Assembly: GCF_036402745.1 (NCBI RefSeq)
Contig: NZ_DASWSJ010000149.1
Span: 1 to 22,257 of the forward strand
Source of the DNA: Actinophytocola sp036402745
GTDB lineage: Bacteria; Actinomycetota; Actinomycetes; Mycobacteriales; Pseudonocardiaceae
Direction of reading: 5' to 3'
Length of the DNA: 22,257 nucleotides
This document shows positions 16,387-22,257 of the stretch, in pieces. Every line of letters begins with the position of its first letter. The first letter of the stretch is position 1. The notes below the pieces were generated by a model. That model did not search any database. It was not told the origin of the DNA and worked only from the letters and a program-made list of their open reading frames with translations. Both the position numbers and the translations under genes were made by a program.

Positions 16387-16764
16387 GTGGCCACCGTCGA
16401 GTTGACAACCGAGAACTTCTCCGAGGTCGTGAGCGGTCCGGGTACCGTGCTCGTCGACTTCTGGGCGGCCTGGTGTGGTCCGTGCCGCATGTTCGCCCCG
16501 GTCTTCGAGGAGGCCGCGGACACCCATGACGACATCGTCTTCGGCAAGGTCGACACCGAGGCCCAGGTCGAGCTCGCGCAGGCGTTCAACATCGCCTCGA
16601 TCCCCACGCTGATGGCCGTCCGCGACGGTGTGGTGCTGTACTCGCAGCCCGGTGCGCTGCCGGCCGCGGCGCTCGAGGAGCTCATCGGCAAGGTTCGCGC
16701 GGTCGACATGGACGACGTCCGCGAGACCATCGCCAAGGAGCAGGCCGCGCAGGCCGAGGGCTGA
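16387..16764 (+). CDS. thioredoxin
   Basis: A 125-residue cytosolic disulfide reductase. It has the canonical active site WCGPC (C30, C33), the preceding VLVDFWAAW strand, and the SIPTLM cis-proline loop. The C-terminus is about 15 residues longer than E. coli thioredoxin, with an Ala/Glu/Gln-rich tail. AAGGAG (16374-16379) stands 7 nt before GTG 16387. A strong terminator follows 24 nt after the stop, so it is a single-gene unit driven by the candidate sigma-R promoter. A thioredoxin reductase gene is not in the window. Confidence 0.96.
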   Translation: MATVELTTENFSEVVSGPGTVLVDFWAAWCGPCRMFAPVFEEAADTHDDIVFGKVDTEAQVELAQAFNIASIPTLMAVRDGVVLYSQPGALPAAALEELIGKVRAVDMDDVRETIAKEQAAQAEG

Positions 16765-16788
16765 CCGTTCGCCGATCGGCACAATGTC

Positions 16789-16821
16789 AGGGGCGTCGTG
16801 ATGTATCACGGCGCCCCTTTG
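16789..16821 (+). terminator. strong Rho-independent-type terminator after thioredoxin
   Basis: A 13-bp stem (16789-16801 with 16806-16818) has only one G-U pair and a four-base loop tgta, and is followed by ttt. It separates thioredoxin from the protease gene. It also rules out the ATG at 16798, which sits inside the stem, as the protease start. Confidence 0.85.
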
Positions 16822-16872
16822 TCGACTCCTTTCGTTGTCGGAACAAAAATCCCTGGTCAAGGGAGTGAATTG

Positions 16873-17841
16873 ATGACAACGGAACTCGATACCGGGCGAC
16901 CTTTAGACGGGGCCGCGGCCGCGGCGATGGGCCTCGACGCCCCGGTGTCCAACACAGTCGAGACGGAGGCCGCGGTACTGGTTCGGCAGGAGAACGCCGA
17001 GCAGGGCACGAGCCCCGGTGCCGCGGAGCCGCTCTCGACGGGCCTGGAGTTCGTCGAGGGCTACCAGCCGATGCTCGAGTCGGTCGCGGCGGTAGAGCTC
17101 ACCGCGGAGCCCGAGCTGGTGTTCCCCGATGCGGCGCACGCGTCGTTCGGGCTGCCCACCGTGGTGGCCGAGACCGTCCAGGGGCCGGACGACCGCGTCC
17201 AGATCACCACGACCGGCGTCTACCCGTGGCGCGCACACGCGTCGTTGGAGATCACCGCGGCCGACGGGTCCCGCTGGATCGGCACGGGCTGGTTCATCGG
17301 CCCGCACACGCTCATGACCGCCGGCCACTGCGTCTTCATCAAGAACAGCGGTGTCGTCGGCCGGGACGGGTTCGTCCGGTCGATCAAGGTGATGCCCGGC
17401 CGCAACGGCGCGACGCTGCCCTTCGGCGCCGTGACGAGCACCGACTTCCGCACCGTCCGCGGCTGGGCCGACAACGGCGACCAGAACTACGACTACGGCG
17501 CGATCGTCCTGCCGACCGACCTCGGTGCCACCACCGGCTGGTTCGGCTTCGGTGTCTACGACGACAGCACGCTCACCGACTCGATCGGCAACCTGTCCGG
17601 CTACCCGGGCGACAAGCCGGCCGGAACCCAGTGGTTCCACGCGCGCAAGCTCGTGTCGGTGGGGCCGCGCAAGGTGTACTACGACATCGACACGATGGGC
17701 GGGCAGAGCGGCAGTGCCGTGTACCGCATCGTGAACGGCCAGCGGTATGCCGTGGCCGTGCACGCGTACGGCGGCTCGTCGAACTCCGGCACCAGGATCA
17801 CCGATCCCGTGTTCACCAACATGGTCTCCTGGAAGGCATGA
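16873..17841 (+). CDS. V8/glutamyl-endopeptidase-like serine protease without signal peptide
   Basis: A 322-residue chymotrypsin-fold (S1B-like) protease. The catalytic triad is H152 in TAGHC, D207 in NYDYGAIVL and S279 in GGQSGSAVY. The domain opens near residue 105 with DDRVQITTTGVYPWRAHASLEI, typical of the V8 group. The roughly 100 residues before it are acidic and Ala-rich, and lack both a hydrophobic signal and a twin-arginine motif, which is odd for a family that is normally secreted. They may form a propeptide or inhibitory tail. AGGGAG (16860-16865) lies 7 nt before ATG 16873; its stem partner tccct could occlude it. The stop overlaps the ATG of the next gene, so the two are coupled. 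Confidence 0.9.
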   Translation: MTTELDTGRPLDGAAAAAMGLDAPVSNTVETEAAVLVRQENAEQGTSPGAAEPLSTGLEFVEGYQPMLESVAAVELTAEPELVFPDAAHASFGLPTVVAETVQGPDDRVQITTTGVYPWRAHASLEITAADGSRWIGTGWFIGPHTLMTAGHCVFIKNSGVVGRDGFVRSIKVMPGRNGATLPFGAVTSTDFRTVRGWADNGDQNYDYGAIVLPTDLGATTGWFGFGVYDDSTLTDSIGNLSGYPGDKPAGTQWFHARKLVSVGPRKVYYDIDTMGGQSGSAVYRIVNGQRYAVAVHAYGGSSNSGTRITDPVFTNMVSWKA

Positions 17842-18101
17842 CCCCAGTGATCACCGGCCGCGTCCGATCCGCGTCCGGCAAGCCGATCCCGAACGCGACG
17901 GTCGCGTTCGAGTCGGCCCCGGGCGCGACCCCGGACATAGCCGCCCTGACAGACGCCGACGGCCGTTTCACCCTGGGCACGGTGGGCGAAGGCCCCTACC
18001 GGCTGGCCGCCCACGCGGACGGCTACACGCCGGGAAGAGCAGCGATCACCGTCACCAACGAGCCGGTGACGGTGGAGCTGAGTCTCCACCCGCGCCCGTG
18101 A
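17838..18101 (+). CDS. small carboxypeptidase-regulatory-like (transthyretin-fold) protein
   Basis: An 87-residue protein that is essentially one CarboxypepD_reg-like beta-sandwich: ITGRVRSASGKPIPNATVAF, ALTDADGRFTLGTV, GPYRLAAHADGYTPG, then a terminal strand VTVELSLHP. Such domains usually bind or cap partner proteins and have no catalytic residues. It lacks a signal peptide, like the protease. Its ATG overlaps the protease TGA (ATGA at 17838-17841), which implies equimolar production. It could be an inhibitor, chaperone or substrate-binding partner for the protease; this is inference from coupling only. Confidence 0.82.
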   Translation: MTPVITGRVRSASGKPIPNATVAFESAPGATPDIAALTDADGRFTLGTVGEGPYRLAAHADGYTPGRAAITVTNEPVTVELSLHPRP

Positions 18102-18131
18102 CCGGGGTGGTGTCTCTGGCGCGGCCCGCGG

Positions 18132-18169
18132 CCACCGTCGCCGACTGAGCTGGTGGTGGCGATCGGTGG
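18132..18169. terminator. stem-loop between convergent genes
   Basis: ccaccgtcgcc (18132-18142) pairs with ggcgatcggtgg (18158-18169) with one bulged base and a 15-base loop. It lies between the convergent CarboxypepD_reg-like gene and alkB-like gene, so a bidirectional terminator is plausible. No T-run follows. Confidence 0.35.
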
Positions 18170-18267
18170 TGCAGGACGGTGTCTGCCGCACGGTGTCCGA
18201 AGTGGACGATCGCGCCCGCGCTGCTGACCGGCGGCATGGCACCCCGCAGCCCCCTGGCGCGCAGGCG

Positions 18268-18894
18268 TCAGCGGACGTTGCGCGGGCGGAACTGGATGCT
18301 GATCCGCGGCCCCACCGGCTTCGCCGTCTTCGGGACCGCGTGCTCCCACGTGCGCTGGCACGAGCCGCCCATGACGATGAGGTCGCCCAGGCCCAAGGCG
18401 TAGCGGAGGGTCTCGCCGCCTCCGCGCGGCCGGAGTAACAACGGCCGGGGCGCGCCGACCGAGAGGATGGCGACCATCGTGTCCTCCGCGTTGCCTCGGC
18501 CTATGCGGTCACCGTGCCAGGCGACGCTGTCTCGGCCGTCGCGGTAGTGGCACAGGCCCGCGGTGCGGAACGGCTCGCCGAGCTCGGCGGCGTAGTACGT
18601 GGTGAGCGCCTCGCGGGCGGCGTCGAGCACAGGGTCGGGGAGAGCGTCGCCCTCGTCATAGAAGGAGAGCAGGCGGGGGACGTCGACCACGCGGTCGTAC
18701 ATCTGCCGCCGCTCGCCGCGCCAGGGGACATCGCGGGCTAACCGCTCGAACAGCGTGCCCGCGCCGGTGAGCCACCCGGGGCGCACGTCGACCCACGCGC
18801 CCCGGCTCAGTTCGGTGCGCTTGGTCGGGGCGAGCGAGCGCAGCCCGACCTCCTCCAGATCGTCGAGCAGAGAACCCTGCACAGCACCAGACAT
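18268..18894 (-). CDS. AlkB-like 2-oxoglutarate/Fe(II) dioxygenase
   Basis: A 208-residue member of the AlkB group, which oxidatively removes alkyl lesions from DNA or RNA bases. The iron ligands are H127 and D129 (WHGDRIG) and H185 (WEHAVPK). The 2-oxoglutarate-binding arginines are in RISIQFR (R197, R203). The nucleotide-recognition lid region (CHYRDGRDSVAWH) is also typical. The frame stays open far upstream to 21579, antisense to two genes; only the part from ATG 18894 looks coding. A GGTGG just before that ATG is a poor Shine-Dalgarno. It is transcribed divergently from the flavoprotein gene. Confidence 0.92.
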   Translation of the reverse strand: MSGAVQGSLLDDLEEVGLRSLAPTKRTELSRGAWVDVRPGWLTGAGTLFERLARDVPWRGERRQMYDRVVDVPRLLSFYDEGDALPDPVLDAAREALTTYYAAELGEPFRTAGLCHYRDGRDSVAWHGDRIGRGNAEDTMVAILSVGAPRPLLLRPRGGGETLRYALGLGDLIVMGGSCQRTWEHAVPKTAKPVGPRISIQFRPRNVR

Positions 18895-18906
18895 GCCACC
18901 GACCCT

Positions 18907-18927
18907 ACACGTGAATCGAACACGTGA
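18907..18927. promoter_or_regulatory. paired CACGTG elements in the divergent promoter
   Basis: acacgtga occurs at 18907-18914 and again at 18920-18927, 13 bp apart, each holding the palindrome CACGTG. They lie directly upstream of the AlkB-like gene and 112 bp before the flavoprotein start. The spacing could suit a dimeric regulator, but no regulator gene is nearby. Confidence 0.3.
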
Positions 18928-19038
18928 GCGTAACCCGATGGTGTGACTCGACCTACGCCGACGCGGGAGGTTCGGCCGGCTGCGCAGGGGTACGCCGGGC
19001 AGCGCGAGTTGTTCCCGAGAAGAGGGTGGGCACATCAG

Positions 19039-20367
19039 ATGAACAGCACCGACGCGGGACGACGCCGCCCCCGGGTCGTCGTGGTCGGCACGGGTTTCGC
19101 CGGCTACCACTGCCTGCGGGTGCTCGAGCGCCGGCTCCCGGACGCCGACCTCGTCGCAGTCAACCCCGCCGACTACATGCTCTACGTCCCCCTGCTGCCC
19201 GAGGTCGCCGGCGGCGCGCTCGACCCCCGCCACGTCGCCGTGCCGCTGCGCACCAAGCTGCCCCGCACCCGGACCGTGCTGGGCAGCGTCACCGGCATCG
19301 ACCTCACCGACAAGACCATCACCGCCGTCGACGTCGAGGGGCGCCGCAAGGTCCTGGACTGGGACCGCCTCGTCATCGCGTCCGGCAGCGTCACCCGACT
19401 GCTCTCCATCCCCGGCGTCGCCAAGTACGCCAAGGGCTTCAAGTCCATCGCCGAGAGCATCTACCTCCGCGACCACGTGCTGCGCCAGCTCGAGCTCGCC
19501 GAGCAGAGCGACGACCCCGCCGAGCGCGGCGCCCGCACCACCTTCGTCGTGGTCGGCGCGGGCTACACCGGCACCGAGCTCGTCGCCCAGGGCAAGGAGC
19601 TCACCCGCCATGCCGGCCAGGACGCCCGCTGGGTGCTCATCGACATGGCCAAGCGGGTCCTGCCGAACCTCAGCGAGCGCCTCTCCGGCCCGGCGCGGCA
19701 GATCCTCGAGAAGCGCGGCATCGAGATCCGCCTGGAGACCAGCGTCAGCGAGGTCACCAGGACCTGCGCGCGGCTCACCGACGGCACCGAGATCCCCACG
19801 CGGACCGTGGCCTGGTGCGTCGGCGTGCGGCCCGACCCGCTGGTGGAGCCGCTCAACCTGCCGACCACCAAGGGCCGGCTCAACACCGACCGGTTCCTCA
19901 GCGTGCCGGACCACCCCGACGTGTTCGCCGCCGGTGACGTCGCCGCCGTCCCCGACCTCACGCGACCGGGGGAGATCACGCCGATGACCGCCCAGCACGC
20001 GCAGCGGCAGGGCCGGGTCGCCGGCATCAACGTGGCCGCGTCGCTCGGCGTCGGACGTCGGCGCCGGTACAAGCACCACGACCTCGGCTTCGTCGTCGAC
20101 CTCGGCGGCTGGGAGGCCGTGGCCAACCCCTTGCACGTGCCGCTGAGCGGCGTGCCGGCCAAGATCGTCGCCCGGGCCTACCACCTGCTGGCGATGCCCG
20201 CGAACCGGCTGCGGGTGGCCTTCGACTGGGTCGCCGACCTGCTGACCCGCCGCCTGGTCGTCCACTTCGGACTCGTGCCGGAGGAGGGCATCAGCCTCGC
20301 GGAGGCCGACGGTCCGGCCAAGCCCCAGGATCGGGCCGACGGTTTTGCCGGCAGCAAGGCCGGGTAG
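19039..20367 (+). CDS. NAD(P)/FAD-dependent oxidoreductase, NDH-2 type
   Basis: A 442-residue two-dinucleotide-binding-domain flavoprotein, like type II NADH:quinone dehydrogenases that feed electrons to menaquinone without pumping protons. FAD site VVVVGTGFAGY (13-23), NAD(P)H site VVVGAGYTGTEL (169-180), and the second FAD motif AAGDVAAVPD (297-306). The C-terminal 70 residues hold an amphipathic, basic segment (AKIVARAYHLLAMPANRLRVAF) suitable for peripheral membrane attachment. I prefer ATG 19039, which puts the GxGxxG near the N-terminus, over an upstream in-frame start at 18943. GAGGGTGGG lies shortly before it. It is followed by an F420 oxidoreductase 69 bp downstream. Confidence 0.9.
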   Translation: MNSTDAGRRRPRVVVVGTGFAGYHCLRVLERRLPDADLVAVNPADYMLYVPLLPEVAGGALDPRHVAVPLRTKLPRTRTVLGSVTGIDLTDKTITAVDVEGRRKVLDWDRLVIASGSVTRLLSIPGVAKYAKGFKSIAESIYLRDHVLRQLELAEQSDDPAERGARTTFVVVGAGYTGTELVAQGKELTRHAGQDARWVLIDMAKRVLPNLSERLSGPARQILEKRGIEIRLETSVSEVTRTCARLTDGTEIPTRTVAWCVGVRPDPLVEPLNLPTTKGRLNTDRFLSVPDHPDVFAAGDVAAVPDLTRPGEITPMTAQHAQRQGRVAGINVAASLGVGRRRRYKHHDLGFVVDLGGWEAVANPLHVPLSGVPAKIVARAYHLLAMPANRLRVAFDWVADLLTRRLVVHFGLVPEEGISLAEADGPAKPQDRADGFAGSKAG

Positions 20368-20436
20368 TCGGCGGGCCAGCAGGAAACCGATGAGGGAGTG
20401 GGCCGTGCGGTTCGTCAAGGCACTCGAGGAGATCTG

Positions 20437-21408
20437 ATGGTCCGATTCGGCTACACCCTCATGACCGAGCAGGCCGGTCCACGCGAGCTGGTGCGCTTCG
20501 CCGCGGAGGCGGAGCGCGCCGGCTTCGACTTCGAGGTCATGAGCGACCACTACTTCCCGTGGCTCGACGAGCAGGGCCACGCGCCCAACGCGTGGAGCGT
20601 GCTGGGCGCGGTGACCCAGGCGACCCAGCGGGTCGACCTCATGACGTACGTGACGTGCCCCATCATGCGCTACCACCCGGCCGTGGTCGCGCAGCAGGCC
20701 GCCACCGTGCAGCTGTTGTCCGACAACAGGTTCACGCTCGGGCTCGGCGCGGGGGAGAACCTCAACGAGCACGTCATCGGCCGCGGCTGGCCCCCGGTCA
20801 ACATCCGGCACGAGATGCTCGCCGAGGCGATCCAGGTCATCGGCGCGCTGTTCGACGGCGGCTACGTCAACTACTCCGGCAAGCACTTCCGGGTCGACTC
20901 GGCCAAGATCTGGGACCAGCCCGACCTGCGCGTGCCGGTGGCCACCGCGGTGTCGGGCGCGCAGTCGGTGGAGCGCTTCGCGCCCCTGTCCGACGCGATG
21001 ATCGCCGTCGAGCCCAGGGCGGAGCTGTGCCAGGGGTGGGACGCCGTGCGGCACGGCGAGTCGGCGAAGATCGGGCAGCTGCCGGTGAGCTGGGACCCGG
21101 ATCGTGGCACCGCGGTGCGCCGGGCGCACGAGCAGTTCCGCTGGTTCGCCGGCGGCTGGAAGGTCAACGCCGAGCTGCCCGGCCCGGCCGGGTTCGCCGC
21201 GGCGACCCAGTTCGTCACCGAGGACGACGTGGCCGAGAACATCCCGTGCGGCCCGGACGTCGCCCCGATGGTGGCAGCCGCGAAACCCTTCTGGGAGGCC
21301 GGTTTCACCCACCTGGCCCTGGTCCAGATCGGCGGCGAGCACCAGGACGGCTTCTTCGAGTTCGCCCGGGACCGCCTGCTGCCGGCCCTGAACGAGGCGG
21401 CCAACTAG
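20437..21408 (+). CDS. F420-dependent oxidoreductase, LLM class (G6PDH-related family)
   Basis: A 323-residue luciferase-like monooxygenase-fold enzyme of the actinobacterial F420 family related to F420-dependent glucose-6-phosphate dehydrogenase. Recognisable blocks are FGYTLMTEQAGPRELVRFAAEAERAGFD, VMSDHYFPWLDEQGH, TCPIMRYHPAVVAQQAATVQLLS, LGLGAGENLNEHV and the C-terminal THLALVQIGGEHQDGFFEF. Substrate unknown. GAGGAG (20426-20431) is 5 nt before ATG 20437; the upstream GTG at 20398 has no such site. Its TAG lies inside the first copy of an 87-bp repeat, so the duplication reaches into the gene end. It may be co-transcribed with the flavoprotein. Confidence 0.93.
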   Translation: MVRFGYTLMTEQAGPRELVRFAAEAERAGFDFEVMSDHYFPWLDEQGHAPNAWSVLGAVTQATQRVDLMTYVTCPIMRYHPAVVAQQAATVQLLSDNRFTLGLGAGENLNEHVIGRGWPPVNIRHEMLAEAIQVIGALFDGGYVNYSGKHFRVDSAKIWDQPDLRVPVATAVSGAQSVERFAPLSDAMIAVEPRAELCQGWDAVRHGESAKIGQLPVSWDPDRGTAVRRAHEQFRWFAGGWKVNAELPGPAGFAAATQFVTEDDVAENIPCGPDVAPMVAAAKPFWEAGFTHLALVQIGGEHQDGFFEFARDRLLPALNEAAN

Positions 21409-21577
21409 TCCGCCTCCCCGGGATTTAAAGTGTGCGTTGCGTTCCGGCGGATGGTGCGGGTATCGAGGTGGATGGTGGCTGGGTGCCGTCACTAGTCCGC
21501 CTCCCCGGGATTTAAAGTGTGCGTTGCGTTCCAGCGAATGGTGTGGATATCGGGGTGGGTGGTGGCTGGGTGCCGTC
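21404..21577. repeat. 87-bp tandem duplication
   Basis: Copy 1 is 21404-21490 and copy 2 is 21491-21577. The first 42 bases are identical; six differences follow (81 of 87 identical), all of them transitions. Each copy has a conserved head with ccccggg and tttaaa, and a tail ending ggtggctgggtgccgtc. Copy 1 includes the stop codon of the F420 oxidoreductase gene. Confidence 0.92.
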
Positions 21578-21629
21578 ACGGTCCCCTGAGGTTCCGGTGG
21601 TCGGCGCAGTCGGCGCAGGATTTCACACG

Positions 21630-21899
21630 ATGATCTACGAGACAGGCCTTAGTCTCGTTGAGGTGCTGATCCGCTCCGAACGGCTGCCGCCCGCGGCCGT
21701 TCGAGCCCGGCGACGGCGTCTGGGCGTTCCAGCGCCTGCCCGACGTGCCAGGCACATGCTGCGCGAGCCGCGCGATCGTGCGGGGGCCGAGGAGTCGGTC
21801 CGCCGGATGATGGCCGAGACCACGCTGGTCGAGGACGGCGACGCCCTCACCTTCGCCGTGGTCCTGGCCGTCACCGGTGCCGTCGTCGTGCGGGGGTAG
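21630..21899 (+). CDS. possible small or decayed ORF of unknown function
   Basis: An 89-codon frame from ATG 21630 with AGGA 9 nt upstream and a hydrophobic C-terminus (ALTFAVVLAVTGAVVV). Third positions are G/C-rich at both ends of this frame. Between about 21697 and 21745 it is the +1 frame that has coding-like codons (FEPGDGVWAFQRLPDV), while this frame reads an arginine-rich string. That pattern suggests two compensating frameshifts in a decayed gene. The stop lies in the enolase-superfamily remnant on the other strand. I do not recognise the family. Confidence 0.3.
   Translation: MIYETGLSLVEVLIRSERLPPAAVRARRRRLGVPAPARRARHMLREPRDRAGAEESVRRMMAETTLVEDGDALTFAVVLAVTGAVVVRG
21637..21658. other. 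palindromic hairpin
   Basis: acgagac (21637-21643) and gtctcgt (21652-21658) form a perfect 7-bp inverted repeat with an 8-base loop. It lies just after the 87-bp repeats, in non-conserved-looking DNA. It may be an element end or an attenuator; nothing more is shown. Confidence 0.4.
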
Positions 21900-22016
21900 G
21901 CCGCGGCCGGGTGCGGGTGGATCTCCATGGCGGAGTGCGGTGCGGACCTTCGCGTCGCTGATCGGCGCGGCGAGCGGCAGGAACACCGACGAGAGCCGGA
22001 CCCGGTCGATGCGGTC
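21890..22016 (-). pseudogene. remnant of an enolase-superfamily (talarate/galactarate dehydratase-like) gene
   Basis: On the minus strand, 22016-21945 encodes DRIDRVRL followed by SSVFLPLAAPISDAKV, which matches the N-terminus of mandelate-racemase-subgroup sugar-acid dehydratases (…FLPLATPVSDAKVLTG). Immediately after it, in a different frame, 21952-21890 encodes RRSAPHSAMEIHPHPAAAYPR, which resembles their C-terminal block (…APHFAMEVHLHLSAAYP). The roughly 300-residue centre with the metal ligands is missing. There is no in-frame start codon. This looks like a single large internal deletion followed by decay. The match is from memory of the family; alignment would confirm it. Confidence 0.65.
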
Positions 22017-22124
22017 CCCACGGGGGTGGCGGCGCGGTGTCGGGCACGCGGCACCTCCTCGGGGGTTTGGGGGAAGCGTTCGGTTCTACCGCGTCGACAT
22101 TTCGCGTGCCTAGGGACGCCCGTG

Positions 22125-22146
22125 CTGTACATTTGTCCATGTACAG
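22125..22146. promoter_or_regulatory. TetR-type operator upstream of the SMR gene
   Basis: ctgtacat and atgtacag form a perfect 8-bp-arm palindrome around ttgtcc, and a further half-site atgtac follows at 22147-22152. The site ends 19 bp before the efflux gene start, so a bound TetR-family repressor would block its transcription. Such a regulator is often encoded next to SMR genes and may lie beyond the right edge. Confidence 0.7.
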
Positions 22147-22165
22147 ATGTACACGAGGAGGAGCC

Positions 22166-22257
22166 GTGCCGTACGTGTACCTGTTCCTGGCCATCGCCGT
22201 CGAGGTGGCCGGAACCAGCTTGCTCAGGTTCACCGACGGGTTCACGAGACTGTGGCC
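22166..22257 (+). CDS. SMR-family multidrug efflux transporter (partial, N-terminus only)
   Basis: The 30 visible codons give the first helix of a small multidrug resistance protein: MPYVYLFLAIAVEVAGTSLL, then RFTDGFTRLW. E13 corresponds to Glu14 of EmrE, the proton- and drug-binding residue, and the following DGFTRL(W) loop is family-typical. These roughly 105-residue proteins work as antiparallel dimers exporting cationic compounds in exchange for protons. GGAGG (22157-22161) lies 4 nt before the GTG start, in the purine run GAGGAGGAG. The palindrome upstream implies TetR-type control. Confidence 0.88.
   Translation, partial: MPYVYLFLAIAVEVAGTSLLRFTDGFTRLW

Larger units (their letters stand above)
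21409..22165. other. 757-bp stretch with no intact gene
   Basis: Holds, in order, the 87-bp tandem duplication, a 7-bp-arm hairpin, a decayed ORF on the + strand, a dehydratase gene remnant on the - strand, about 100 bp without recognisable content, and the TetR-type palindrome. The mixture of broken coding sequence from both strands marks a rearrangement hot spot. Confidence 0.7.

Noticed and set aside
16819..16850. A sigma-70-type promoter for the protease
   Set aside because: ttgtcg with aacaaa at 17-bp spacing is too poor a -10 match to list.
16798..16872. An earlier ATG for the protease, adding 25 residues
   Set aside because: The ATG is inside the terminator stem of thioredoxin, while ATG 16873 has an excellent AGGGAG at 7 nt.
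18895..21579. Long in-frame extension upstream of the AlkB-like gene
   Set aside because: It runs antisense through two well-supported genes and has no domain; the AlkB homology begins at 18894.
21578..21660. End of an insertion sequence near the 87-bp repeats
   Set aside because: The hairpin and repeats are suggestive, but there is no transposase fragment, matching inverted end or target duplication that I can show.

Overview
The window is GC-rich (strong G/C bias at third codon positions), with GTG starts, ATGA/GTGA start-stop overlaps, an F420-dependent oxidoreductase, an MsiK-style sugar importer lacking its own ATPase, and candidate sigma-R and leaderless promoters. This indicates a high-GC actinomycete; Pseudonocardiaceae is my best guess, but no taxonomic marker gene is present.

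Layout. 1-1588 (-): ABC-F ATPase, cut by the left edge. 1696-3641 (+): a four-helix membrane protein overlapping a Tat-exported multicopper oxidase. 3708-4124 (+): MmcQ/YjbR-family protein with a possible leaderless promoter. 4155-5324 (-): membrane-anchored metallophosphoesterase. 5454-14950 (-): a sugar-utilisation cluster read from right to left: LacI regulator, lipoprotein sugar-binding protein, two permeases, a YicI-type GH31 alpha-xylosidase and a secreted GH3 enzyme with a beta-trefoil-like insert and a CBM6-like tail. Two copies of one 19-bp palindromic operator sit before lacI and before the transporter genes. 15087-16250 (-): HisC-like PLP aminotransferase. 16387-16764 (+): thioredoxin with a candidate sigma-R promoter and a strong terminator. 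16873-18101 (+): V8-like serine protease without a signal peptide, overlapping a small carboxypeptidase-regulatory-like protein. 18268-18894 (-): AlkB-like dioxygenase. 19039-20367 and 20437-21408 (+): NDH-2-like flavoprotein and F420-dependent (LLM class) oxidoreductase. 21409-22165: repeat-rich, decayed DNA with an 87-bp tandem duplication, a degraded ORF and a deletion scar of an enolase-superfamily dehydratase gene. 22166-end (+): start of an SMR efflux pump behind a TetR-type palindrome.

How the genes work together. The cluster at 5.4-15 kb is a coherent system. The secreted GH3 enzyme trims a plant oligosaccharide, the lipoprotein and permeases import the product, the cytoplasmic alpha-xylosidase removes alpha-xylose, and LacI controls both promoters. 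Xyloglucan or isoprimeverose-type oligosaccharides are the best inferred substrate. The least explained module is the signal-less protease coupled to a regulatory-like domain. The most unusual DNA is the in-frame 12-bp repeat array in the first permease gene and the scar region at the right edge.
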